Below, one piece after another: positions 1-6,356 of a stretch of DNA of 64,000 nucleotides (position 1 is the stretch's first letter; the number at the start of each line of letters is the position of its first letter). The stretch is taken from positions 1-64,000 of the forward strand of contig JADFAD010000004.1 of NCBI GenBank assembly GCA_015665455.1, given 5' to 3'. This DNA is from Oceanospirillaceae bacterium. GTDB taxonomy: Bacteria; Pseudomonadota; Gammaproteobacteria; Pseudomonadales; Litoribrevibacteraceae. A program made the position numbers and the translations under genes. The notes under the pieces are model-generated. The model was not told where the DNA came from and did no database searches. It saw only the letters and a list, made by a program, of their open reading frames with translations.

Positions 1-66
1 TTTAAGTAATCTGAATTAAATGGAAATAGTGGAGTAGTGGTAAGACGTAGGCCTTTTTTGTGTACC

Positions 67-130
67 GTCTAACAACTCGCTGTTGCGAAACCCAAAAAAG
101 CGCGGGTTCGCAAAGCTAAACTCATTATGG
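67..130 (+). repeat. attC-like imperfect palindrome 1 (degenerate)
   Basis: GTCTAAC at 67-73 matches the integron R'' core (RYYYAAC). An imperfect stem follows, GCGAAACCC (85-93) against GGGTTCGC (104-111), with one extra A bulged in the left arm; unpaired bases of this kind are typical of folded attC sites. The expected 3' core (GTTRRRY) is only weakly represented by ATTATGG at 124-130. The stop codon of the neighbouring toxin gene lies inside this right end, the tight packing usual for cassettes. Reading this as a decayed attC is inference. It could be an unrelated hairpin or a terminator-like structure. Confidence 0.4.
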
Positions 131-427
131 CGTGAGCAAGTTTCGCTCAATATCCATTTTTTTGTGAAGAATTCGGACTACAAGAATTTTAGAGTTCGAG
201 CCTGTTTTATAAAATATGATGTAGCTACCTATAGGAAATTTTTTATAGCCTGTTTTAATCTCATCGCATGCCTTACCAACTAAAGGAGAATCAGAAAGCA
301 TATGGAAAGTATCATCAAACTGTTTTATGTAAACGTTTCTCTGATTTCTACCCCATTCTTCATGAGTATAGAGCGCTATTTTTTTCAGATCAGATTTAGC
401 TGCATTAGTTAATTCAAATGGCTTCAT
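125..427 (-). CDS. parE: ParE/RelE-family toxin of a type II toxin-antitoxin system
   Basis: This 100-residue protein has the ParE fold signature: an N-terminal LTNAAKSDLKKI helix start, a central SDSPLVGKACDEI segment, and a C-terminal KFPIGSYIIFYK ... ILVVRILHKKMD strand block. ParE toxins poison DNA gyrase, and other members of the superfamily cleave mRNA; the target of this one cannot be read from sequence. Its start overlaps the stop of the upstream antitoxin by 4 nt, the usual translational coupling. Length is normal for the family and the frame is intact, so it is probably functional. It lies between two attC-like palindromes, in the opposite orientation to the second toxin-antitoxin pair, as is common for toxin-antitoxin cassettes in chromosomal integrons. 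Confidence 0.88.
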   Translation of the reverse strand: MKPFELTNAAKSDLKKIALYTHEEWGRNQRNVYIKQFDDTFHMLSDSPLVGKACDEIKTGYKKFPIGSYIIFYKTGSNSKILVVRILHKKMDIERNLLTP

Positions 428-666
428 TCCTTTGTTTCGCCATCGATCTCATCAACAAATGCATCCAAGCTATATTCGGCAATACCACTTTGTTCACCTT
501 CAGTAAGCAGTCTTCGAAGGGCCTCTGTTTTAGTTTCTGTACGCTCAAGCAATCTCAAACCAGCCCGTACTACCTCGCTTGCAGAGCCATAACGTCCAGT
601 GTCCACCTGGCTAGCAATAAAACCGTCAAAGTGCTCTCCAAGAGTAATGCTTGTATTTTTAGCCAT
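424..666 (-). CDS. parD: ParD-family antitoxin (ribbon-helix-helix)
   Basis: An 80-residue antitoxin. It opens with MAKNTSITLGEHFDGFIA, a ribbon-helix-helix strand and first helix, then GRYGSASEVVRAGLRLLE, the conserved second helix of ParD/CopG proteins. The acidic C-terminal tail (EYSLDAFVDEIDGETKE) is the part that normally wraps the toxin. As a dimer it neutralises ParE and represses its own promoter. GAGGTG lies just before the ATG as a ribosome binding site, and a TATACC repeat operator sits within 45 bp upstream. It is the first gene of a two-gene operon with parE, overlapping by 4 nt. Confidence 0.9.
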   Translation of the reverse strand: MAKNTSITLGEHFDGFIASQVDTGRYGSASEVVRAGLRLLERTETKTEALRRLLTEGEQSGIAEYSLDAFVDEIDGETKE

Positions 667-679
667 AATTCACCTCGTT

Positions 680-708
680 TATACCAATATATACCTAATT
701 ATGGTATA
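680..708. promoter_or_regulatory. Probable ParD operator: TATACC repeats
   Basis: TATACC occurs at 680-685 and again at 690-695, one helical turn apart. Its inverse GGTATA is at 703-708, so 690-708 is a 6+7+6 bp palindrome. Ribbon-helix-helix antitoxins bind short repeated half-sites with about one-turn spacing and autorepress, and this block lies directly upstream of parD. That ParD is the binder is inference. Confidence 0.6.
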
Positions 709-712
709 AAAG

Positions 713-813
713 CCATAACAAGGCAAGGCACAAGACCTCCGGTTACTGTCACATTTTGTGCAAAAAACGCACAAAAGTCGCCATTAACCTCCGTGCGTAA
801 CTGCAGGCGTTAC
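713..813 (+). repeat. attC-like long imperfect palindrome 2
   Basis: The element starts with CCATAAC (713-719) and ends with GGCGTTAC (806-813), an end arrangement (TAAC...GTTA) like Vibrio-type attC sites. Its centre is a perfect stem, TTTTGTGC (754-761) against GCACAAAA (769-776). Outside this, CCGGTTACTG (left) and the complement of CATTAACCTCC (right) pair imperfectly, extending the fold over about 100 bp. This length and architecture suit a chromosomal-integron attC. The 5' core does not match RYYYAAC fully, and no integrase is in view. Confidence 0.45.
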
Positions 814-835
814 AAGTATTCGTCTAAATTCTGAA

Positions 836-1069
836 GTGGAATTACCACTTGAAAATTTGGCTCAAAAGCTAGATAGATCTAAAAACTATCTTATAAATCA
901 AGCAATAAAAGAGTTTGTGCAACGGCAGTCAATGGATGATTCGCGTTGGGAAGAAACATTAGAAGCTTTAAACTCAATCAAGTCTGGCAAAGTAGTCGAT
1001 GGTAATGAAGTCGCTGTGTGGCTTGATAGCTGGGGAAGCAATGAAGAGTTATCGCCTCCTAAAGTATGA
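836..1069 (+). CDS. Ribbon-helix-helix antitoxin, N-terminus apparently lost
   Basis: From the GTG at 836 the product is 77 residues, beginning MELPLENLAQKLDRSKNYLINQAIKEF, the helix-turn-helix half of a ribbon-helix-helix antitoxin. The reading frame is open further upstream: codons at 809-835 would read V-T-S-I-R-L-N-S-E, and SIRLNSE is the DNA-binding beta-strand of this family. The codon where ATG is expected (809) is GTT, and it coincides with the end of an attC-like element. So either translation starts at the GTG and lacks the strand, starts at a rare codon such as ATT (818), or the gene lost its start by cassette recombination. The tail is acidic and tryptophan-rich, as in toxin-binding domains. 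Its stop overlaps the toxin start (ATGA). Confidence 0.7.
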   Translation: MELPLENLAQKLDRSKNYLINQAIKEFVQRQSMDDSRWEETLEALNSIKSGKVVDGNEVAVWLDSWGSNEELSPPKV

Positions 1070-1353
1070 ATATTCAGTACTCACCAGAAGCAATTGATGA
1101 ATTGGTTCGGCTCCGAGAGTTTATTGCGGCAAAGAACCCATATGCCGCAAAACACATTGCACAGAAACTTCTTTCTGGTATCGAAAAACTCAAAGATTTT
1201 CCTGAAATAGGTTTATCGGTTCAGCGATCACCTGAACCTGAAAAGATCAGAGACCTATTTATTACTAATTACACTGTTAGGTATCTTATAGGTCAGGAAA
1301 CGATTTTTATACTTCGCATTTGGCACGGTAAAGAAATTGAAAAAGACTTGTAA
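1066..1353 (+). CDS. ParE/RelE-family toxin (second module)
   Basis: A 95-residue toxin with the ParE layout: IQYSPEAIDELVRLREFIAAKNPYAAKHIAQKL (two N-terminal helices), then FPEIGLSVQ, then the C-terminal strands RDLFITNYTVRYLIGQETIFILRIWHGKE. The closing R-x-W-H-G-K-E motif is typical. It overlaps the antitoxin by 4 nt, so the pair is translationally coupled. It is not a copy of the first ParE. Its stop codon abuts the 3' end of the decayed group II intron. If the antitoxin is truly non-functional, the intact toxin frame is surprising. Confidence 0.85.
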   Translation: MNIQYSPEAIDELVRLREFIAAKNPYAAKHIAQKLLSGIEKLKDFPEIGLSVQRSPEPEKIRDLFITNYTVRYLIGQETIFILRIWHGKEIEKDL

Positions 1354-2191
1354 TCGGGTAGCCGGAGGTATCTAGCCTCCACATCACCCTGCATGCGGGT
1401 CTACTCCAAGAGCACTTTGTCGTTTCACCCGGGCGCGCACAGGGCGTTTCATTTAGAATGGTGAAGCTTAATCCAACCATCGCGTAACGAATAAAGCCCC
1501 TGGGATCTTAAATACTCTAATGATAGTGCTTAGTTGATACCCGGAGTTTTAGAGCTACGCCATGGGCCTTTACTGGTAATGCCACAAGCAACAGCGGCTT
1601 GAACATGAACACCTCGCTTCATCAAGTTTCTTACCTTGGTTAGGGGCTTTCACCACTGACGCCAATAAGCCATCCGTACTTTGCGTCGAATCCTGTGATC
1701 CAGATCGACACAGAGTTGATAGCTGTTAGTGATACCAAAGTAATTAATCCAGCCTCGTAGATACTGGCTGATTTTGAATAGCTGGTATTTCATCGACACG
1801 CCCCAATTACGGTTTGTTAATCGCCTTACTTGCTGTTTAAATTTCAACAGCGTTTTTGGGTACCATTGAATGCGTTCTGCTCGGAAGGTAAACCCCAAGA
1901 ATTAGCTTTCACTGGTTTTAACTACGTGGCTTTTGGTTTTGTTAACGACTAACTTTAAGCGGTGTTTCAGGTATCTACTGATACTATGAAGCACTCGTTC
2001 ACCTGCACGCGTACTCTTCATTAAGATCGTGAAGTCGTCAGCATAGTGGGTAAATTTATGACCTCGTTTCTCAAGTTCTTTGTTTAGCGGATCTAGCATG
2101 ATGTTGGCAAGTAATGGCGATAGTGGCCCACCTTGCGGAACACCTTCTCGGCTCTCATTAAAGTGTCCGGTTCTATTAGACCAGTACAAGT
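1354..2191 (-). mobile_element. Degenerate group II intron, class C-like, 5' part missing
   Basis: On the minus strand a broken intron-encoded protein (1449-2189) is followed by a structured RNA tail ending at the toxin stop codon. The tail contains an imperfect stem, GCCCTGTGCG with CGCATGCAGGGT (about 1386-1445), then GGAGG(1364-1368)/CCTCC(1376-1380), and closes with GGCTACCCGATT. From memory, this layout resembles the 3' end of class C introns. The 5' ribozyme domains and the first part of the protein are gone. Class C introns insert next to hairpins, including attC sites, which fits the neighbourhood. Boundaries are approximate. Confidence 0.65.
1449..2189 (-). pseudogene. Group II intron reverse transcriptase/maturase remnant
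   Basis: The frame can be followed from 2189 to 1449 without any frameshift. In order it shows GVPQGGPLSPLLANIMLD (RT domain 4), HYADDFTI with the YADD catalytic pair (RT domain 5), the FLGF segment, a maturase X region around RGWINYFGI, and a C-terminal DGWIKLHHSK tail. It is broken by three in-frame stops: TAA between SES and FLGFTF (1902-1904), TGA after MAYWRQW (about 1650) and TAA after KTPGIN. The N-terminal RT domains are missing, because a stop lies just before 2189. Full-length proteins of this family have over 400 residues. This is a decaying element, not an active one. Confidence 0.85.
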
Positions 2192-2500
2192 GGTTCTGAA
2201 TTCATTATGCTGGCATTCTTGCTAAATATATTTTGGGGGCTAATCGGATGAACTCAACTTCTCGAGATATAAACCAGCTTTTACCTCTTTAAGTCACACG
2301 ATAGTTTCACAAGCAATGGTGGACTCATGCGATGTTGCGCTTAGCTTGTTTCTGCTTCTCTGCTTCTCTGCTTATATTCTTCTTTCAACATGACATTAAG
2401 TTCTTTAGGTTAGTTTTGAGTTTATGGCTTTGATTGCTCTTGAATTAGATGTTAGAACTCTAGTGTGATGAGTCTTTATGTGTGTTCTTAGGAGAATTTA
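2190..2500. other. Gene-free stretch before the SMR transporter
   Basis: I see no coding frame here. A short tandem run of CTTCTCTG units lies around 2350-2375. The end of the block must carry the promoter of the SMR gene, whose ribosome binding site is AGGAGA just before the ATG at 2501. No attC-like core was found. Confidence 0.5.
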
Positions 2501-2830
2501 ATGGGATATTTGTACCTTACGATAGCGATAGTTGCTGAAGTCATAGCCACGTGTGCACTTAAATCATCTGAAGAGTTTTCGAAATTAGCGCCTAGCGTTA
2601 TCGTGGTGATAGGTTATGGTGTGGCTTTTTATTTTTTGTCGCTTGTTCTCAAAACGATTCCAGTGGGTATGGCCTATGCAATGTGGTCCGGTTTGGGGAT
2701 TGTTTTGATATCAATTGTTGGGGCTGTGATGTTTGATCAGAAATTAGATTTACCCGCTGTGATTGGTATGTTGTTAATTATTACCGGAGTTGTTGTCATG
2801 AATGTGTTTTCAAACTCAGTGAGCCATTAG
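2501..2830 (+). CDS. SMR-family multidrug/quaternary ammonium efflux protein
   Basis: This 109-residue protein has four membrane segments and the small multidrug resistance signature. The conserved glutamate lies in the first segment ([20 protein letters not shown]), where EmrE has its proton/drug-binding Glu14. The third segment reads [19 protein letters not shown], the usual GxAYAxWxG motif. The fourth carries [17 protein letters not shown] proteins act as inner-membrane dimers that exchange protons for cationic compounds. AGGAGA precedes the ATG at good spacing. SMR genes are frequent cargo of integrons, but no cassette boundary is visible here. The exact substrate (drug, guanidinium, polyamine) is not predictable. 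Confidence 0.92.
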   Translation: MGYLYLTIAIVAEVIATCALKSSEEFSKLAPSVIVVIGYGVAFYFLSLVLKTIPVGMAYAMWSGLGIVLISIVGAVMFDQKLDLPAVIGMLLIITGVVVMNVFSNSVSH

Positions 2831-3106
2831 CAACAGTAAAAGAGCATCGTTGAAAGTCACAGAGAAATGAGGCGCTTATAATGCCTCCATTGAAGTATTT
2901 GAACTGGTTGATAGAGACTAAATATTCGCGTGAGTTCCGTTATTTTGGTGTAATACACAGGGCTTGTGTTTAAGTATTCAAACCACAGAGGCATAAGCAT
3001 CAAGAAATAGCGATAAAGGGTTTGTTTTTATCTCTAAAGTTTTGGAAGCGAATTCTATCGGTATGATTATAAAAAATATATAAATCAAAAGCTTGTAGGT
3101 AGAAAT

Positions 3107-3274
3107 ATGAAAACATGGCAGTGTGTAGTGTGTGGCATTATTTATGATGAAGCTCAAGGATGGCCTGAAGAAGGTATCGCACCAGGAACCGCATGGGACG
3201 ATGTGCCTAGTGATTGGTTGTGTCCTGATTGTGGCGTGGGCAAAGAAGAATTTGAAATGATGGAAGTGGCATGA
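3107..3274 (+). CDS. rubA: Rubredoxin
   Basis: A 55-residue open frame starting [10 protein letters not shown]. It carries both knuckles that bind the single iron of rubredoxins: C-V-V-C-G (Cys6, Cys9) and C-P-D-C-G-V (Cys39, Cys42). It also has the conserved aromatic and glycine positions [17 protein letters not shown] and [11 protein letters not shown]. The family shuttles electrons in the cytoplasm, classically from rubredoxin reductase to alkane hydroxylase, and otherwise to oxidative-stress enzymes. No reductase or hydroxylase lies nearby, so its partner is unknown; a P450 is encoded about 24 kb away. The gene stands alone between long non-coding stretches. Length and motifs are fully typical. 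Confidence 0.95.
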   Translation: MKTWQCVVCGIIYDEAQGWPEEGIAPGTAWDDVPSDWLCPDCGVGKEEFEMMEVA

Positions 3275-3700
3275 TCTGCTGTCGTTTCTCTCTTTGTCAG
3301 TACTGATTAGAAGTTATGAAATGCTGCACAAGATGACCTACGATGGTCCAGACTTAGTAGGAAAATTTTAACTGATTTTACTGCTTGGTTCGTTTAGTAA
3401 GACATTCAAACCGTGGGAAGGCAATATATCTCATTAAGTTTAGAGGCTAGGCGGTTTATTGAGAGTAAGTCTTAGATTAAAAAATTCTTATTCTTGATAA
3501 TGGTGGACTTGTGCAGCAGGCCATTAGAATGCAAAGAGTGTATATTTTCGTTTAGGTAAATGGCTTTGGTGTATACGTTGATTCATTGGTAAATGGGTAC
3601 GTTAAATATTGCTGATGATGTATTCTTTTGGTCGGGAAATGCTTGAAAAGAACGTACGGTTGTTAGATCCTGCCTTTTTTAATTTTCAAAGGCTATAAAT
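3275..3700. other. Gene-free stretch after rubredoxin
   Basis: About 425 bp without a supportable gene. I found no strong hairpin with a T-run and no repeat. It may hold the promoter of the DUF3817 gene. Confidence 0.5.
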
Positions 3701-3997
3701 ATGCTAAAAGCATTTCGCACCATCAGTATTCTTGAAGGCTTATCGTATTTGATGATTTTAAGTGTGACTCTTGGTGTGCTTAGCAGAGAGTTTGTGTTTT
3801 ATATTGGTATGACACATGGTGTGTTGTTATTGATCTATATGGCCCTTTCCTTAGCCGTCGCTCATTTAAAAAGCTGGTCTTTAAAGATTTGGTTATCTGT
3901 ATTTCTAGCGTCACTTCTTCCTTTTGCGTTTATTTTCGTTGAACTTTATTTACAAAAATCATCGTCAGACGAAGGTTTAATGGCTGAATCGTCTTGA
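3701..3997 (+). CDS. DUF3817 small integral membrane protein
   Basis: This 98-residue protein begins MLKAFRTISILEGLSYLMILSVTLG, the start that marks DUF3817 proteins (a short amphipathic segment, then an EGLSY/L helix). Three hydrophobic segments lie at about residues 8-27, 32-55 and 62-83. The HGVLLLIYM stretch in segment two contains the usual conserved histidine-glycine. The C-terminal 15 residues are polar. Function is unknown for the family; members sit in the cytoplasmic membrane. It is monocistronic here. Confidence 0.8.
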   Translation: MLKAFRTISILEGLSYLMILSVTLGVLSREFVFYIGMTHGVLLLIYMALSLAVAHLKSWSLKIWLSVFLASLLPFAFIFVELYLQKSSSDEGLMAESS

Positions 3998-4138
3998 TTC
4001 TATTTTTGGCGCCGAATTGTTTAATAAGAATAAACCGCTTAAGACTTATCCTTGGTTGTCTAGCGCTATCTTTATTCCTCATGATTCTGCTGCAAAGTTG
4101 AACCTTGAAACACTAATATGTGCTTTAGGAGGGTAAAG

Positions 4139-4567
4139 GTGAAGAGCTTTCTGGGTCTATTTTGCATATGTGTGTTTGTCTTATTTGGTTGTACTAATGA
4201 TAAAGTTATAACGAAGGGGCAATCATTTGTCCTTCCTTATTCTGCTTTTGGGCCTCCATCCATGAGTGGACAGCTTCTTGGCAATGAATGGTATCAATGG
4301 TTGCCTCATGGTGACTCTAGACCTAGAGAATATCCTGTTAACGTTGTTGTATATCGTGATATTTCTCTATTAGATATTCAAAATTTATATCCTGTTAATC
4401 AGACGACTGAAAGTGATTTCCGATACATAATGTACTCTGAGGCTATTAGGTACTTTGATTATAACTTGCAAGATGTAATGGCTATGGAAGAAGGTTTTCC
4501 TATGGGCACATTATCCAAAGAATTGAGTGATATAAAAAAGCTTCTAATCAATGAATTTAACAATTAA
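4139..4567 (+). CDS. Putative lipoprotein of unknown function
   Basis: I prefer the GTG at 4139 because AGGAGGG (4128-4133) sits at ideal spacing; the longer frame from ATG 4118 would place that site inside the gene. From there the protein has about 142 residues and opens with VKSFLGLFCICVFVLFGCTND, a signal peptide ending in a lipobox (LFGC), so it is probably a lipid-anchored envelope protein. The mature part is rich in aromatic residues (NEWYQWLPHG, RYIMYSEAIRYFDYN). I do not recognise a family. It stands alone, facing the 3' end of the flippase gene. Confidence 0.65.
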   Translation: MKSFLGLFCICVFVLFGCTNDKVITKGQSFVLPYSAFGPPSMSGQLLGNEWYQWLPHGDSRPREYPVNVVVYRDISLLDIQNLYPVNQTTESDFRYIMYSEAIRYFDYNLQDVMAMEEGFPMGTLSKELSDIKKLLINEFNN

Positions 4568-4631
4568 CTTCATTCTTGTAGTGTATTTCTAATGGCCGTT
4601 ATTTTGTTCAAACCTTAAATATATATCGTTA

Positions 4632-5924
4632 TTAATTAGAAATAGAACATCGATAATAGACACCCCAAGTCATAATCGATGCAAATGTCATGGCTATGAG
4701 TGTCGCGATGGCGGCACCATTGATTCCGTATAAAGGGATTAGCCAAAGGTTACAAACCGCATCGATGGTTAGGGTCGTTATGCCTATAAGAATGATGGGT
4801 TTACCTTGATTGGAATATTGTAACCAGGTGGATGAGAATGCTGTGAGCGCCCATAGCGCATAACCAATTATTAAGTACATCATGGCATCTTGGGCGTTGA
4901 GGAAATCTTTGCCAAAAAATGAAAGTAGCCACTGACCCGCAATAATTAAGAATACCGTGATGGTAATTACGGAAAGGGTGATCAGCTTTTGGCCTTTCCA
5001 AAATAAGGCCCTAGCACTTTTTACTTTGTTGAGGTCCAATGCAGAGCCAATTAATGGTAGGAAAAGCCCTACAATGGTGGTTTGTACTACAGGAAGTATG
5101 TGAGCGGTTGTAGAGGCTGCTGCGAAAACTCCAACCTCATGTTCATCCGCTAATACTTCTAAGAAGAATAAATCAATTTGATTGAGCGCAAGCGCCACGA
5201 GCGTTGCAAGCATCATTGGGATAGAGAGCTTTAAGATTCCTCGGCTTTTGAATGCTTGAGGAGCGCGTTCCATTTCTACTAAGTTCAATTGTCTGATCTT
5301 ATGCCATTGCCAGATAATGATGATGCCAGCAGCAATAATGCCACCAATGATCACTTGCCATAGTTTGACGATCGGTAATGCGGAGATGAGCAATAAAACG
5401 AACGTGGTTTTTAATATGGGGAGGGCAACGCGCCAAGGTAGGTTTGACAGTGCAAGTCGCTTTGCCGATTGAAGAACTCGGCTTAATAGAGCCCCAAGCG
5501 CAATAAGCGGAATGGCAAACGACATAAGCAGTATGGGGTGGTGTTCTTTTGTGTCGGTAGTGCCAAGGTGAAAAAAGCTTATGACGCCAGTAAAGAAAAT
5601 AATGACGATCGATAAACCAACAGCGATAGCAAAGTAAAACCGCAAAAACTCCCAAACAGTCCGGTTATTTCCCTGTGATAAAGGGCCGGACAAAATGCGT
5701 GGTGCGACTCGATCCCCCCCGAGCAAGCATATAACACTAGTGATCACGATAAACGCATAGGCGACTTTATAATCACCGTATTCATGGCTTGGTAACGCGT
5801 TGCTGAGTGTTAGGTTGAATAGATAATCTGCAACAAACCCGAGAATGACGCTTGAGGCAAGAATGAGGCTACCATTTTTTAAGTAGTCGGGTGATAAGTG
5901 TGCGTCTACGTCCTTAGTTGGCAT
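4632..5924 (-). CDS. Polysaccharide flippase (Wzx/MATE-like, MOP superfamily)
   Basis: A 430-residue, very hydrophobic protein with about 12-14 predicted membrane helices. Its N-terminal pattern, LKNGSLILASSVILGFVADYLFNLTLSNALPSHEYGDYKV, is typical of oligosaccharide flippases, in which the first helix is followed by a P-x-E/D-YG-x-Y motif. The second half repeats the MOP architecture (LALNQIDLFFLEVLADEHEVGVFAAAS, a form of the D-x-x-xL...G-x-YA/F motif). The family moves lipid-linked glycans across the inner membrane. No glycosyltransferases or polymerase flank it, so it is an orphan whose substrate is unknown. It converges with the preceding lipoprotein gene. Confidence 0.82.
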   Translation of the reverse strand: MPTKDVDAHLSPDYLKNGSLILASSVILGFVADYLFNLTLSNALPSHEYGDYKVAYAFIVITSVICLLGGDRVAPRILSGPLSQGNNRTVWEFLRFYFAIAVGLSIVIIFFTGVISFFHLGTTDTKEHHPILLMSFAIPLIALGALLSRVLQSAKRLALSNLPWRVALPILKTTFVLLLISALPIVKLWQVIIGGIIAAGIIIIWQWHKIRQLNLVEMERAPQAFKSRGILKLSIPMMLATLVALALNQIDLFFLEVLADEHEVGVFAAASTTAHILPVVQTTIVGLFLPLIGSALDLNKVKSARALFWKGQKLITLSVITITVFLIIAGQWLLSFFGKDFLNAQDAMMYLIIGYALWALTAFSSTWLQYSNQGKPIILIGITTLTIDAVCNLWLIPLYGINGAAIATLIAMTFASIMTWGVYYRCSISN

Positions 5925-6356
5925 GGTTCAGCTCTTTATATTTCTAACGAAAATGCTTCATAGTTTTTGAAAATTTAACTGGGCGTTATTGGTACAAAAA
6001 TGAATACGCAATTTTTGTTCAAGCTTTCTAATTATTAACGTGTTTATTTCTTTGAAGTCAATTTATTACTTAACAATTTATTGTTGTTTTGTGTCTGAAT
6101 GTTTTTCTAAGTTGCTGATTGATAGTAAGTTTCGATTGAATCCTCATTCGCATATTGATGTGTTTCACAAACCTTTAATTTACGCCGATTAGCCGATGTG
6201 AATTTGAGGCTTGGTTCCTATAATTCCATCATCAAATTCAGAGATAGGTCTTAGATTTCGGCCTTCTGATTTGGTTGGCTATTGGGGTAGCCATAACATT
6301 ATAGAGGTGAATAACGTTCGTTATTTATTAAACAACACGACCAAGGAGCAGTGTTT
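5925..6356. other. AT-rich divergent intergenic region
   Basis: About 430 bp between divergent genes. It is AT-rich with short dyads (AACAAT/ATTGTT around 6073-6085) and should contain promoters for the flippase and the LamG-repeat gene. A short open frame across 6211-6435 overlaps the LamG gene start and has no protein-like features, so I do not count it. Confidence 0.45.

Noticed and set aside
83-283. 66-codon plus-strand frame over parE
   Set aside because: Antisense to the toxin gene and overlaps the attC-like element.
418-834. 138-codon plus-strand frame across the parD region
   Set aside because: It is antisense to parDE, lies across the operator and palindrome, and has no protein-like features.
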